Below, one piece after another: positions 41,958 to 50,535 of a DNA stretch of 64,000 nt; position 1 is the first letter of the stretch; every line of letters begins with the position of its first letter. The notes under the pieces were generated by a model. It had not been told where the DNA came from. It ran no database searches and worked only from the letters and a program-made list of their open reading frames with translations. Source of the DNA: Clostridium_AQ sp900552125 (lineage in GTDB: Bacteria; Bacillota_I; Bacilli_A; Erysipelotrichales; Erysipelotrichaceae); the NCBI GenBank assembly GCA_037892765.1, contig JBBKBW010000008.1; one strand, written 5' to 3'. The translations under genes and the position numbers were made by a program.

Positions 41958-42758
41958 ATGCGGAAAACGAATTATCATATGCATACAAAACGATGCATGC
42001 ATGCATCGGGAACAGATGAAGAATATGTAAAAAGTGCTATCAAAAATGGTTATGAAGAAATAGGTTTTTCTGATCATTCACCATGGAAATATGATAGTGA
42101 TTTTGTGGCGCATATGCGTATGCCTTTATCACAATTTGATGATTATTATACTTCAATTGCAAGTTTAAGAGAAAAATATAAAGACCAGATCTCTATTAAA
42201 ATCGGTTTGGAATGTGAATATTTTCCAAAGTATATGGACTGGCTAAAACAGTTTGTTGTGGAAAAGAAATTAGATTATATTATTTTTGGTAATCATTATT
42301 ATAAAACAGATGAGAAACGTGTTTATTTTGGAACTGCCTGTGAAAATGAAGAATATTTAATACGATATGTAGATGAAGCTATCGCAGGAATGGAAACTGG
42401 TTTATATTCTTATCTATGTCACCCAGATTTATTTATGCGAGGCAGAAGAGTTTTTGATGAAGCAGCGAAAAGAGAATCAATTCGTTTATGTGAAGCTGCT
42501 AAGAAATTAAATATTGCATTAGAATATAATTTAGCTGGAGCTGCCTACAATGATATTATGCATACCATGCAATATCCACATGAAGAATTCTGGAAAATTG
42601 CGGCAGAAGTAGGTAATACAGCTATTATCGGTGTAGATGCACATGAACCGGCCGCTATGGAAACAGATCGTTATCGTGACGAAGGATTGAAACGTCTACA
42701 GGAATTGGGAATACATATTATAGATAAATTAGAGTTTAAAGATTTTTCAGAGTTATAA
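41958..42758 (+). CDS. PHP-domain phosphatase, histidinol-phosphatase (HisJ) family
   Basis: A 266-residue metallophosphatase of the PHP fold. Metal-binding residues are visible in NYHMHTKRCMHASGTDEEY, EIGFSDHSPWKY, GLECEYFP, LCHPDLFMRG and GVDAHEP. Members dephosphorylate histidinol phosphate, but no other histidine synthesis gene is near and many homologues have other phosphoester substrates. AAAGGAG precedes the ATG. Confidence 0.85.
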   Translation: MRKTNYHMHTKRCMHASGTDEEYVKSAIKNGYEEIGFSDHSPWKYDSDFVAHMRMPLSQFDDYYTSIASLREKYKDQISIKIGLECEYFPKYMDWLKQFVVEKKLDYIIFGNHYYKTDEKRVYFGTACENEEYLIRYVDEAIAGMETGLYSYLCHPDLFMRGRRVFDEAAKRESIRLCEAAKKLNIALEYNLAGAAYNDIMHTMQYPHEEFWKIAAEVGNTAIIGVDAHEPAAMETDRYRDEGLKRLQELGIHIIDKLEFKDFSEL

Positions 42759-42788
42759 AATAAGAAAATATCATTATACTTAAAGTAA

Positions 42789-42827
42789 GAGAACATTAAA
42801 TGGCTAAAACATCAATGTTCTTTTTTA
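42789..42827 (+). terminator. Terminator of the PHP phosphatase gene
   Basis: AGAACATT and AATGTTCT-type arms followed by six T. Confidence 0.75.
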
Positions 42828-42923
42828 CTGTACGAATCATGTTAAGATAAATGTGAATAATTATAAAACGATTATATTTTAATAAATTTTATAAATAAGA
42901 TGATGATAGCATTATCCTATTAG

Positions 42924-43344
42924 AATTGTTGGTTTAACCATATAAATGAAGGTAATTCAGATTTTTATGATTGTAATCTTATTTATGATGATAATAAGAT
43001 AAATCAAGTTCAGAATTTAATTGCAATAGTAGAGCATAATGGATTGCTACAAAGAAAAGGTTTAAGCTAATAATTGGTGATGAAGATAAATCAATAATAA
43101 AATATACGAATAAAAATGAAGTAGTAAATAAATTTTTGGTATTGAAGTATACAATCAAAGATCGTTAGATAATGAAAAAATTAGATAAACATCAAAATAT
43201 TATAATGAGGGTGAATATTATTATACTGAGGGAATCTACTCGAATACTTATCATTTAGAAGTAGGTTTAAATAAAAATCATATTGTCGCATGGGATGGTC
43301 ATGGAAATGAGATAGAAGAAGTATTTCAAGTTTACGCTGAATAA
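42924..43344 (+). pseudogene. Decayed gene of unknown family
   Basis: Three open stretches in shifting frames read continuously as protein-like sequence: FNHINEGNSDFYDCNLIYDD with NGLLQRKGLS (to about 43069), IIGDEDKSIIKYTNKNEVV with LVLKYTIKDR (to about 43170), and YYNEGEYYYTEGIYSNTYHL with IVAWDGHGNEIEEVFQVYAE (to 43344). There is no start codon, and stops or frameshifts separate the parts. A terminator follows directly. Original function is unknown. Confidence 0.6.
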
Positions 43345-43368
43345 AAAGATTTCTCTGAAATAAGAAAG

Positions 43369-43408
43369 AAACCAATGAAAACAAAAATCTGTAGTCATTG
43401 GTTTTTTG
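43369..43408 (+). terminator. Terminator behind the decayed gene
   Basis: AACCAATGA and TCATTGGTT form a nine-pair stem followed by T, which marks the former 3' end of the gene. Confidence 0.75.
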
Positions 43409-43460
43409 ATTGAATAAACCTTACATATTAGTGATATATTATAGTTGTACAAAAAAATTG

Positions 43461-43685
43461 TTATACTAAAATCCAATCTGTTTCCCATTTATTAGTTGAT
43501 GAATTCAATAAACGTTTATATAGACGACCATCTATAATTTTGTATATCCATTTTTTTACATCAGCTCTTGGTTTTATATTAGATGCAGGTTCTTTCATAT
43601 TGGTATATAAAGTGTCATATGCTTTTATTTCTATACAAGGAAAAAAAGTTATTCCGATAATAGCTAAAGCAATAAGTTTTTTCAT
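43461..43685 (-). CDS. Small secreted protein co-encoded with BlaR1/BlaI
   Basis: The 74-residue product has a clear signal peptide (MKKLIALAIIGITFFPCIEIKA, probable cleavage after IKA), leaving about 52 residues rich in Lys, Trp and Asn and containing KKWIYKIIDGRLYKRLLNSS and WETDWILV. The pattern of a tyrosine/tryptophan-rich core ending in W-x-x-DW is seen in small secreted proteins of gut Firmicutes, but I cannot name the family. It begins three bases after the BlaR1-like gene, so it is the third gene of the BlaI operon and may be a signal or target of the peptidase. Confidence 0.65.
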   Translation of the reverse strand: MKKLIALAIIGITFFPCIEIKAYDTLYTNMKEPASNIKPRADVKKWIYKIIDGRLYKRLLNSSTNKWETDWILV

Positions 43686-43688
43686 GGT

Positions 43689-44792
43689 TTATTTCTCCTT
43701 TACAATCTTTATATCAGAAAATTCTTCAGGAATTTTACTCCCTAGGTCAGCTTCTTCTCCATTTAGAATTAACCTATAAGTTCCATCTGCTTTTTGTACT
43801 ATATATCCTTCAGTTAATATTTCATCTACCGTATATAGCGAAGGGTCTTGTTCCTTCTCATGATAAATAGGTTCTAAAATAATCAAATTTGATAAAAAAG
43901 GAAGTACACATAAAGCAAATAAAAATATTGTTTTTGTTTTTTTAATGAAATCTCCATCTAGAAGATAATAGATACGATAGGATAGAATACTAGCGGAATC
44001 ATCAATAAAGGAACTATATGCGAAATATTTCTTATTACTGTCATTTATTTTTCTCTGAACATTAATGAGAGCGTTGATATAGTTAAGTTTGGATTCAGAT
44101 GATAGTTTTCTTGTAGCTTGATCATCAACTCGTATTTCTAGAAATAGATTAATATTTTTTCTGAGTAGATAAATTGGCGGCAGCCACCAATAGATACATA
44201 CCATTAGGTTAATAAATAATTTTATAAGAATATCTCGATTTTTAATATGCTGTATCTCATGATGAATAATGTTATTTAAATCAGTTTCAGAAAAATCAAT
44301 ATCTGGTAAAAATATAATCTTATTTAGACCATACACCATAGGAGATTTCACTAAACTTGAAACCATAATAGAATAGTCTTTTCTATCATAATCGTTTAGA
44401 AAATCACTAACATGATAATGTATAGATTTTTTCTGAATCATTTTTGAAAATTCATTAGAAATCAAAAGGTTGTGAATAAATCGAATAAAGCAGAAAAGAA
44501 AACCTAATAACCAGATAATTAAAGAAATCTGTAAAACTGTTATATCTGATAGTAATGTATAATTGAAAAATTCAACGATAGGATTCATGATAATACTAAC
44601 AGGGATAGTTTTTGTGAAAAATAGTTCGGTTGGTATTAGAAGTCGTAAAACTATGACAAGTATTAAAATTGAAAAGAAATCAGTTCTGAAGACTTTAATT
44701 TTGTTTGTGTTTTGAATTAAGTAATTTAAGACAATGATCATCAGAGAAGAAATGCAGGCAGTTATAAAAATGGAAGAAATGGTAATATGCAT
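43689..44792 (-). CDS. BlaR1-like M56 membrane metallopeptidase without penicillin-binding sensor
   Basis: A 367-residue protein with four helices and a cytoplasmic M56 zinc peptidase domain. The zinc motif is HHEIQH in DLNNIIHHEIQHIKNRDILI, followed by WWLPPIYLLRKNINLFLEIRVD. In classical BlaR1/MecR1 a large extracellular penicillin-binding domain follows the last helix; here only about 65 residues follow (beginning EPIYHEKEQDPSLYTVDEIL). It should sense another signal and cleave BlaI. It lies five bases after the BlaI gene. Confidence 0.85.
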   Translation of the reverse strand: MHITISSIFITACISSLMIIVLNYLIQNTNKIKVFRTDFFSILILVIVLRLLIPTELFFTKTIPVSIIMNPIVEFFNYTLLSDITVLQISLIIWLLGFLFCFIRFIHNLLISNEFSKMIQKKSIHYHVSDFLNDYDRKDYSIMVSSLVKSPMVYGLNKIIFLPDIDFSETDLNNIIHHEIQHIKNRDILIKLFINLMVCIYWWLPPIYLLRKNINLFLEIRVDDQATRKLSSESKLNYINALINVQRKINDSNKKYFAYSSFIDDSASILSYRIYYLLDGDFIKKTKTIFLFALCVLPFLSNLIILEPIYHEKEQDPSLYTVDEILTEGYIVQKADGTYRLILNGEEADLGSKIPEEFSDIKIVKEK

Positions 44793-44797
44793 AAAAG

Positions 44798-45163
44798 TTA
44801 CCTATTTTTTTCCATCTTGTCTTGAAGCAGTTCACTTAGTTCTTGCAGTATTTTTTCATCAGTTGTTTGTTCAATAAAATTTACCGCAAGTTTTGCATGA
44901 GTTGCTTGATTTATAAAAGAAGATACATAATCTGCTTCCTCTACGGATGGGCGAAATAATCTTGTCAATGCTTTTTTGTTCATTCCAATGCTAGAAATAT
45001 GTATATAATTCATCTTCATTAGCTTCTGTAAGGTTTGTTGAACAGTATTTAAACTAATACCATTGGATGCATTTACAATATCATTTGCGGACATTTCTTC
45101 ATTGCTGTTCCATAGAATTTGCATAATTTCATTTTCTCGCTTTGTTAGTTTTGGAAACTTCAT
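44798..45163 (-). CDS. BlaI/MecI/CopY-family transcriptional repressor
   Basis: The 121-residue repressor has a winged-helix domain at about residues 5-75 (LTKRENEIMQILWNSNEEMSANDIV and TVQQTLQKLMKMNYIHI) and a C-terminal dimerisation helix pair. In the family, cleavage by BlaR1-type peptidases inactivates it. It is the first gene of its operon and divergent from the export-type ABC genes, so it may repress both directions. Confidence 0.9.
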   Translation of the reverse strand: MKFPKLTKRENEIMQILWNSNEEMSANDIVNASNGISLNTVQQTLQKLMKMNYIHISSIGMNKKALTRLFRPSVEEADYVSSFINQATHAKLAVNFIEQTTDEKILQELSELLQDKMEKNR

Positions 45164-45224
45164 TTAGATCACCACTCTTTCATTTATAATTATAATACAA
45201 AATCGAAAAATAATATATATGACA

Positions 45225-45272
45225 ATAACGTTTTTGAGAAATGATTGTTTTTTTTAGAAAACGTTATATAAT
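45225..45272. promoter_or_regulatory. Divergent promoter region with inverted repeat ATAACGTTTT
   Basis: ATAACGTTTT (45225-45234) and AAAACGTTAT (45258-45267) form a perfect 10-base inverted repeat with 23 bases between. A plus-strand promoter (TTGTTT at 45245-45250, TATAAT at 45267-45272, spacer 16) is bracketed by it. The motif is unlike the known BlaI box TACANNTGTA. Confidence 0.5.
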
Positions 45273-45316
45273 ATAAATAAAAGAAAGGAAAATGTTTACA
45301 TTTATAGGGATAGTAT

Positions 45317-47377
45317 ATGAAAAAGCTGATATGTATGTTTACGGTTTTCATATCGCTGTTTGTCTTTTATAATATATATTCACAAAACAGTGTTATGGAA
45401 AAAGAAAGAATTATGAATTTGCAAGAAACCATTGCGGATAATGAAAATAAGCAGGTTGTTTCTGTTGAGTTAGATGCGACAAAAGATAGAAATAAATTTT
45501 ATAACGCTTTGATTACCTATGTGCATGAACATGGGAATACTGCAATGATTAGGACTTCCTATCAGAATAAGGATATGATTGATTACAACAATGTCTATCT
45601 TTATACTAAACAGCCAGAGGTTTCTTTGCAGAATATGTATCTGGAAAATGAAAAAAAGATGGATTTTACACAGGATTCATCAAATTATTACTCTACAGAC
45701 CTAGCTTCCTCTAGCTTTGATCATATCGTTTTTTTAGATAAGGATTTAAACAAAGCTTATCAAGGTATCTATCAGATTTATCCTTTTGATGAGATTCAAA
45801 AAGATACAGGAAATGATTATTATGTTTTTTATATCCTTGCAGATGATGAACAGGCAGTGATTGAGCAGATTCAACAATCGGAATTAGGTTCTTATCTAGG
45901 TATGGATATGATTTATGAAGGAATAGAGCCAACGATTCTAGATACTTCCCTTTTAAACAAGCTTTTAGTGATCAGTATCATCATTGTACTTTTATTGACC
46001 ATCTGTGATGTATTAAAGAAAAAGAAAGAGGTCATGATTAGAAAACTGTATGGAATGAGCAGTGAATATATCGTTGTGAAGATGTACATTAAGCAGTTTT
46101 TTGGTTCAATAATCGCTTATTTTCTAACAATGATACTATGCTATGTAATATGGATAGGAAATATACAGAAAGCAGCTTATGATTTTATTCGACTTCAGCT
46201 AACATTCTTTGGACTATTTGTTTTGCTTAATATATTGCTTTGGGTATTAATCTATCTTCTGATTCGTTCTATGAAAAGTGTTCAGGATCTAAAGAAGCCA
46301 GCTTATTTAAATGTAATCAGTTATGTGGATATTATATTGAAAGCAGTAATTCTGGTTATATTAGTTCAGCCAATCATATCTTTTACGGAATTAGGCATTC
46401 GAGAAGTTAAAAATCTATCTGCGATTACATCGAATCGTGAAGAACTGAAAAATCAGTTTTATATAGATAGTTTAAAAGAAGATGATGAACATGAGCTTAT
46501 GTACTTGGAAGAACAAATCAAGAACTTTATGAATGAGCATGGTGCTATTTATCAGGACTTTACCAGCAGCGATATGCAGGATGATGAAGGAAACAAAGTT
46601 TACGAAGAGCCATATATCGAAGTGAATACGAATTATCTGAAAAATCAGGAAATTCTAAAAGAGAATGGTGAAGCTTTAAATGTGGATAGCATAAAAAGAG
46701 AAACTGTATTAGTTCCTAAAAAATATAAAGAGAGTATTGATACATCGAAGTATTGTCAGGGCTTTAGCTGTGATGTTGTAATTGTGGAAAATGGAATAAG
46801 CTATCTGAATCATGATCCATTGACAGCGGCTTCTTTAGGATGGGAAATACGTGATCCAATTGTAAATGTTAAGGATAAAATAGACAGATGGAGCTATCCT
46901 TATGTATTCCTTTCTTATGACGATGAAAAAGAAATCGAAGATATAAAGGAAGAACTGACTAAGGCTGGAATTGAAGAAAATATTTTCTTTAATACAACCG
47001 ATAAAATGTATCAAAGTGTTTATGAGGAAATCAAAGATAACTGTCTAGAAACAGTATTTCTTCTAGCTTTGTATATCATCGTGATTCTAACATTTCTATA
47101 TCAGAGCATTTTCTTATATTTCCTTGGAAACAAAGAAGAATTTGCGTTGAAATATATACATGGATATTCCTTTACAGAGCGACATGGAGAAATGATGCTA
47201 GTACATATTGCTATATATGTACTGCCATTTTTAGTTGGCTGGTTCTATTTCCATATGATGATGTTAGAACTTTTGATATTCTTAGGAATGGCTATAATAT
47301 TTGAAGTATTAGCGATGTTGCTTCTTACTAAAAAGTTTGAAAAAGAGAAGATTTATGAAATCTTAAAGGGAGATTAA
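45317..47377 (+). CDS. Bacteriocin-associated integral membrane protein (DUF1430-type ABC permease)
   Basis: The 686-residue membrane protein has an N-terminal signal/anchor helix, a large extracellular domain (about 25-210), a helix set (about 215-320), a second extracellular domain (about 365-570) and a final helix set with an EKEKIYEILKGD tail. This layout and the IRKLYGMSSEYIVVKMYIKQF coupling region are those of the bacteriocin-associated (lactococcin 972 group) permeases, related to MacB/FtsX proteins. It pairs with the following ATPase, two bases away. No bacteriocin structural gene of the lactococcin 972 type is seen nearby. Confidence 0.8.
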   Translation: MKKLICMFTVFISLFVFYNIYSQNSVMEKERIMNLQETIADNENKQVVSVELDATKDRNKFYNALITYVHEHGNTAMIRTSYQNKDMIDYNNVYLYTKQPEVSLQNMYLENEKKMDFTQDSSNYYSTDLASSSFDHIVFLDKDLNKAYQGIYQIYPFDEIQKDTGNDYYVFYILADDEQAVIEQIQQSELGSYLGMDMIYEGIEPTILDTSLLNKLLVISIIIVLLLTICDVLKKKKEVMIRKLYGMSSEYIVVKMYIKQFFGSIIAYFLTMILCYVIWIGNIQKAAYDFIRLQLTFFGLFVLLNILLWVLIYLLIRSMKSVQDLKKPAYLNVISYVDIILKAVILVILVQPIISFTELGIREVKNLSAITSNREELKNQFYIDSLKEDDEHELMYLEEQIKNFMNEHGAIYQDFTSSDMQDDEGNKVYEEPYIEVNTNYLKNQEILKENGEALNVDSIKRETVLVPKKYKESIDTSKYCQGFSCDVVIVENGISYLNHDPLTAASLGWEIRDPIVNVKDKIDRWSYPYVFLSYDDEKEIEDIKEELTKAGIEENIFFNTTDKMYQSVYEEIKDNCLETVFLLALYIIVILTFLYQSIFLYFLGNKEEFALKYIHGYSFTERHGEMMLVHIAIYVLPFLVGWFYFHMMMLELLIFLGMAIIFEVLAMLLLTKKFEKEKIYEILKGD

Positions 47378-47379
47378 CT

Positions 47380-48024
47380 ATGGCAATGATTGAAATAAAG
47401 AATATATATAAATCCTTTGGTGAAAAGAAGATATTTGAAGATGTATCTATGGACATTAAGGAACATGAGTTTTTGGCGATAACTGGTAAATCAGGGACAG
47501 GTAAGTCTACATTGCTGAATATGATAGGTTTGCTTGATCAGCCAGATAAAGGAACGATTGAATATTTTGATAAGGGGGAAGTAAAGCCTTTTACGAAGAA
47601 ATCGGAAAAAATATTGAAAAATGATATAGGCTATCTGTTTCAGAACTTTGCATTGCTGGAAAATGAAACAGTTATGAAGAATATGAAACTCGCAGTAGAA
47701 AATCATAAGATAGAGCATAAAGAAGAAAAAATTAAAGAAGCTCTGGAAAAAGTGGGTTTAAAGGGGTATGAAGATAAAAAAGTGTATACCTGTTCCGGGG
47801 GAGAACAGCAGCGAATTTCTATTGCTAGATTGTTAGTGAAACCATGTCAGCTGATATTAGCAGATGAACCAACAGGAAGTCTAGATTCAGAAAATAAGAG
47901 AATTGTTTTTAAACTTTTAAAAGAATTGCAGAATGATGGTAAAACCATCGTTGTGGTTACGCATGATAAAGAACTTGCGGATATAGCAGATAGAGTAATT
48001 ACATTAACGAATGGTTATAATTAA
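47380..48024 (+). CDS. ABC transporter ATP-binding protein, bacteriocin-export type
   Basis: A 214-residue ATPase of the MacB/LolD group. Walker A is TGKSGTGKSTLLNM, the Q-loop lies in GYLFQNFALLENE, the signature is CSGGEQQRISIARLL, Walker B is LILADEPTGSLD, and the H-loop TVVVTHDKE. It pairs with the DUF1430-type permease. AAAGGGAG lies before the start, and a terminator follows. Confidence 0.92.
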   Translation: MAMIEIKNIYKSFGEKKIFEDVSMDIKEHEFLAITGKSGTGKSTLLNMIGLLDQPDKGTIEYFDKGEVKPFTKKSEKILKNDIGYLFQNFALLENETVMKNMKLAVENHKIEHKEEKIKEALEKVGLKGYEDKKVYTCSGGEQQRISIARLLVKPCQLILADEPTGSLDSENKRIVFKLLKELQNDGKTIVVVTHDKELADIADRVITLTNGYN

Positions 48025-48026
48025 AT

Positions 48027-48066
48027 AGGAGCTAGAAAGTGTATTCTTTTCTGCTCCTTTTTCTAT
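48027..48066 (+). terminator. Terminator of the export-type ABC pair
   Basis: AGGAGC and GCTCCT outer arms with AGAAAG/CTTTTCT inner pairing, followed by five T. Confidence 0.8.
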
Positions 48067-48102
48067 TTTTTGTATACCTAGTTTGTATAGACTGATAAAG
48101 GA

Positions 48103-48136
48103 AAAGGATATGATTCTTCCAAAAACCATATCCTTT
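48103..48136 (-). terminator. Terminator of fruK
   Basis: AAAGGATATG and CATATCCTTT form a perfect ten-pair stem; the minus strand ends in TTTTCCTTT. Confidence 0.65.
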
Positions 48137-48143
48137 AACGATT

Positions 48144-49055
48144 TTAGTGATGTAAGCTTTGTAATAGTGCTTCTACTTCTTCTTTAGTTGCTAAGTTTTC
48201 AGAGAAAGCACTGGCACTACCACAACAAATTCCTTTTTTAAATGCTTGGGCATAATCTTTATTAGATTCAAGATAACCAGAAATGAATCCAGCAACCATA
48301 GAATCACCAGCACCTACCGAATTGATTACTGTTCCTTTAGGAGCTTTGCTATGATGTACTTCACCATGTTCATCAATTAATACTGCTCCTTTACCTGCCA
48401 TAGATACTAAAACATTGATGGCTCCCATTTCCTGAAGTTTCTTTGCATAAGGAATGACTTCTTCCTGAGTAGTAAGTGTTACATTAAATAGTTCACCAAG
48501 CTCATGGTGATTTGGTTTAATTAAGAATGGATGGTATTTTAATACTTTAAGTAAAAGATTATTTGTCGCATCTACGACAATTTTGACATTTTTCTCTGCC
48601 TGTCTTTGCATGATGCGTTCATATATATCATCAGGAAGGAAGCTAGGGATACTTCCGGAAATAACTAAGATATCTCCATCTTTGATATTATCTAGTTTTC
48701 TATATAATTCTTCAATATTTTCTTCTGTTATATTTGGTCCCTGACCATTAATTTCTGTTTCTTCATTTGACTTCATTTTAACATTAATACGAGATAGTCC
48801 TTTTTCAACATGAATGAAATCAGTGCCACAGCCATAATTCTTTAAACGGTTTTCAATTTCTTTGCCAGTAAAACCTGCCATAAATCCTAAAGCAGTGCTA
48901 TCATGCCCTAAATTTGAAAGTACAATTGAAACGTTGATTCCTTTTCCACCAGGAAGTATTTTTTCATAATGTGTTTTATTAATAGTGCCGACAGTGAAAT
49001 CTTTAACTTGAATAATGTAATCGAGTGATGGATTAAATGTAACGGTATAAATCAT
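48144..49055 (-). CDS. fruK: 1-phosphofructokinase-type PfkB sugar kinase
   Basis: A 303-residue PfkB (ribokinase-like) kinase. The family motifs are PGGKGINVSIVLSNLG near residue 36 and NSVGAGDSMVAGFISG with the catalytic Asp near residue 250. The N-terminus TVTFNPSLDYIIQVKDF and length are those of FruK/LacC, which phosphorylate fructose-1-phosphate or tagatose-6-phosphate to the bisphosphate. The start follows AAGGAGGATC. It is divergent from the hexitol operon; a tagatose-6-phosphate kinase role for the amino-sugar pathway is a real alternative. Confidence 0.85.
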   Translation of the reverse strand: MIYTVTFNPSLDYIIQVKDFTVGTINKTHYEKILPGGKGINVSIVLSNLGHDSTALGFMAGFTGKEIENRLKNYGCGTDFIHVEKGLSRINVKMKSNEETEINGQGPNITEENIEELYRKLDNIKDGDILVISGSIPSFLPDDIYERIMQRQAEKNVKIVVDATNNLLLKVLKYHPFLIKPNHHELGELFNVTLTTQEEVIPYAKKLQEMGAINVLVSMAGKGAVLIDEHGEVHHSKAPKGTVINSVGAGDSMVAGFISGYLESNKDYAQAFKKGICCGSASAFSENLATKEEVEALLQSLHH

Positions 49056-49084
49056 GATTGGATCCTCCTTATATCTTCATGTAT

Positions 49085-49113
49085 AGAATATCACTTTCAC
49101 TTTTGAAAGTCAA
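49085..49113 (-). promoter_or_regulatory. Promoter of fruK with a palindrome in the spacer
   Basis: On the minus strand TTGACT and TATTCT are separated by 17 bases, with TG placed as an extended -10. The spacer region holds a perfect palindrome, CTTTCA and TGAAAG four bases apart (49094-49109), where a repressor would block polymerase. Confidence 0.65.
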
Positions 49114-49120
49114 ATACAAA

Positions 49121-49188
49121 TTGTTGAAATAACAGTTGACAAATAGATATATCATGGTATTATAGAGTTGTAATTGTTGAAACAACAA
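49121..49188 (+). promoter_or_regulatory. SorE-operon promoter flanked by two DeoR-like operators
   Basis: The promoter is TTGACA (49136-49141) and TATTAT (49158-49163), spacer 16, with an extended -10 TGG. Just upstream lies TTGTTG-AAA-TAACAG (49121-49135) and just downstream of the start point the perfect palindrome TTGTTG-AAA-CAACAA (49174-49188). The two sites are 53 bases apart, about five helical turns, which would allow looping by the DeoR protein encoded in the operon. Confidence 0.7.
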
Positions 49189-49212
49189 AATTAAAAGAAA
49201 GGAGTTTTCGAA

Positions 49213-50475
49213 ATGAAAGCAAAAGCAGTGAGATTACATGGCGCTAACGATCTAAGATTAGATGAGTTCGAATTACCGGAAATTAAAGATGATGAAATAT
49301 TAGTTAAAGTTGTTTCTGATAGTGTTTGTATGTCAACTTATAAATGTGCAATCTTAGGGACAAAACATAAACGTGTTCATGAAGATGTTGCAGATCATCC
49401 AGCTATCATGGGACATGAAATGGCAGGGGACATTGTACAGGTAGGAAAAAAACATCAGGGTAAGTTTAAACCGGGAATGAAATTCACATTACAGCCAGCC
49501 TTAAATTATAAAGGAACAATGTGGAGTCCTGGTTATTCTTATGAATTCTTTGGTGGAGATGCAACGTATTGTATTATTCCAGCTGAGGTTATGGAATTAG
49601 GATGTTTATTGGAATACAAAGGTCGTGCATATTATGAAGCCTCTTTGGCAGAACCAATGTCTTGTAGTATTGGAGCATTTAATGCTAATTATCATACAAA
49701 AATGGGTGTTTATCATCATGAAATGGGAATTAAAAAAGATGGAAAACTGGCTATCTTAGCTGGAGCTGGACCTATGGGATTAGGGGCTTTGACATATGCA
49801 TTACATCGTGATATTCGTCCATCTATGATTGTTGTGACAGATATTAATCAGGAACGATTGGATCGTGCAGAACATTTATTCCCAGTTGAGGAAGATAAAA
49901 AAGATGGAATTGAATTACACTTTGTAAATACAAAAGAAATGGAAGACCCTGCTGCAGAATTATTAAAGATTACAGGTAATACCGGCTTTGATGATGTATT
50001 CTGTTATGCACCTGCTGCAGAAGTAGTAGAATTATCTAGTGCCGTTTTAGGTAGAGATGGATGTTTAAACTTCTTTGCTGGACCTACAGATAATAAATTT
50101 AGCGCAAAGATGAATTTCTATGATGTACATTATAATTCTACTCATGTTATGGGGACAACAGGCGGAAATACAGCAGATATGATCGAATCTTTGGAATTAA
50201 CAGCACAAAATAGAATTAATCCTGCTGTTATGGTAACTCACATTGGCGGATTAGACGCAGCTGTTGAAACAACGTTAAATTTACCAAAAATTCCAGGTGG
50301 GAAGAAATTAATTTATACACATTTGAATATGCCATTAATTGCATTAACAGACTTACGTGAAAAGGGGAAAGAAGATTCACGATATACAGAATTGGCGGAT
50401 ATTGTAGATGCTCATAAAGGATTATGGTGTCCTGAAGCAGAAGAATATCTATTGGCACATTTCAGTGAAGAATAA
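49213..50475 (+). CDS. Zinc-type medium-chain dehydrogenase, L-sorbose-1-phosphate reductase (SorE)-like
   Basis: A 420-residue member of the alcohol-dehydrogenase MDR family. Zinc- and NAD-binding features: GHEMAGDIVQVGKK, SLAEPMSCSIGAF, and the Rossmann motif LAGAGPMGLGALTYAL near residue 187. It is longer than standard dehydrogenases and matches SorE-like enzymes that interconvert L-sorbose-1-phosphate and hexitol phosphate. Its operon includes a DeoR regulator and a mannitol-class PTS protein, so it probably oxidises a PTS-imported hexitol phosphate. AAAGGAG precedes the start. Confidence 0.8.
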   Translation: MKAKAVRLHGANDLRLDEFELPEIKDDEILVKVVSDSVCMSTYKCAILGTKHKRVHEDVADHPAIMGHEMAGDIVQVGKKHQGKFKPGMKFTLQPALNYKGTMWSPGYSYEFFGGDATYCIIPAEVMELGCLLEYKGRAYYEASLAEPMSCSIGAFNANYHTKMGVYHHEMGIKKDGKLAILAGAGPMGLGALTYALHRDIRPSMIVVTDINQERLDRAEHLFPVEEDKKDGIELHFVNTKEMEDPAAELLKITGNTGFDDVFCYAPAAEVVELSSAVLGRDGCLNFFAGPTDNKFSAKMNFYDVHYNSTHVMGTTGGNTADMIESLELTAQNRINPAVMVTHIGGLDAAVETTLNLPKIPGGKKLIYTHLNMPLIALTDLREKGKEDSRYTELADIVDAHKGLWCPEAEEYLLAHFSEE

Positions 50476-50535
50476 ATTGGAATTATCTACTTCCCTCATG
50501 TATACTAATAGGTAAGGAAGTAGGTGTTGATTGAC

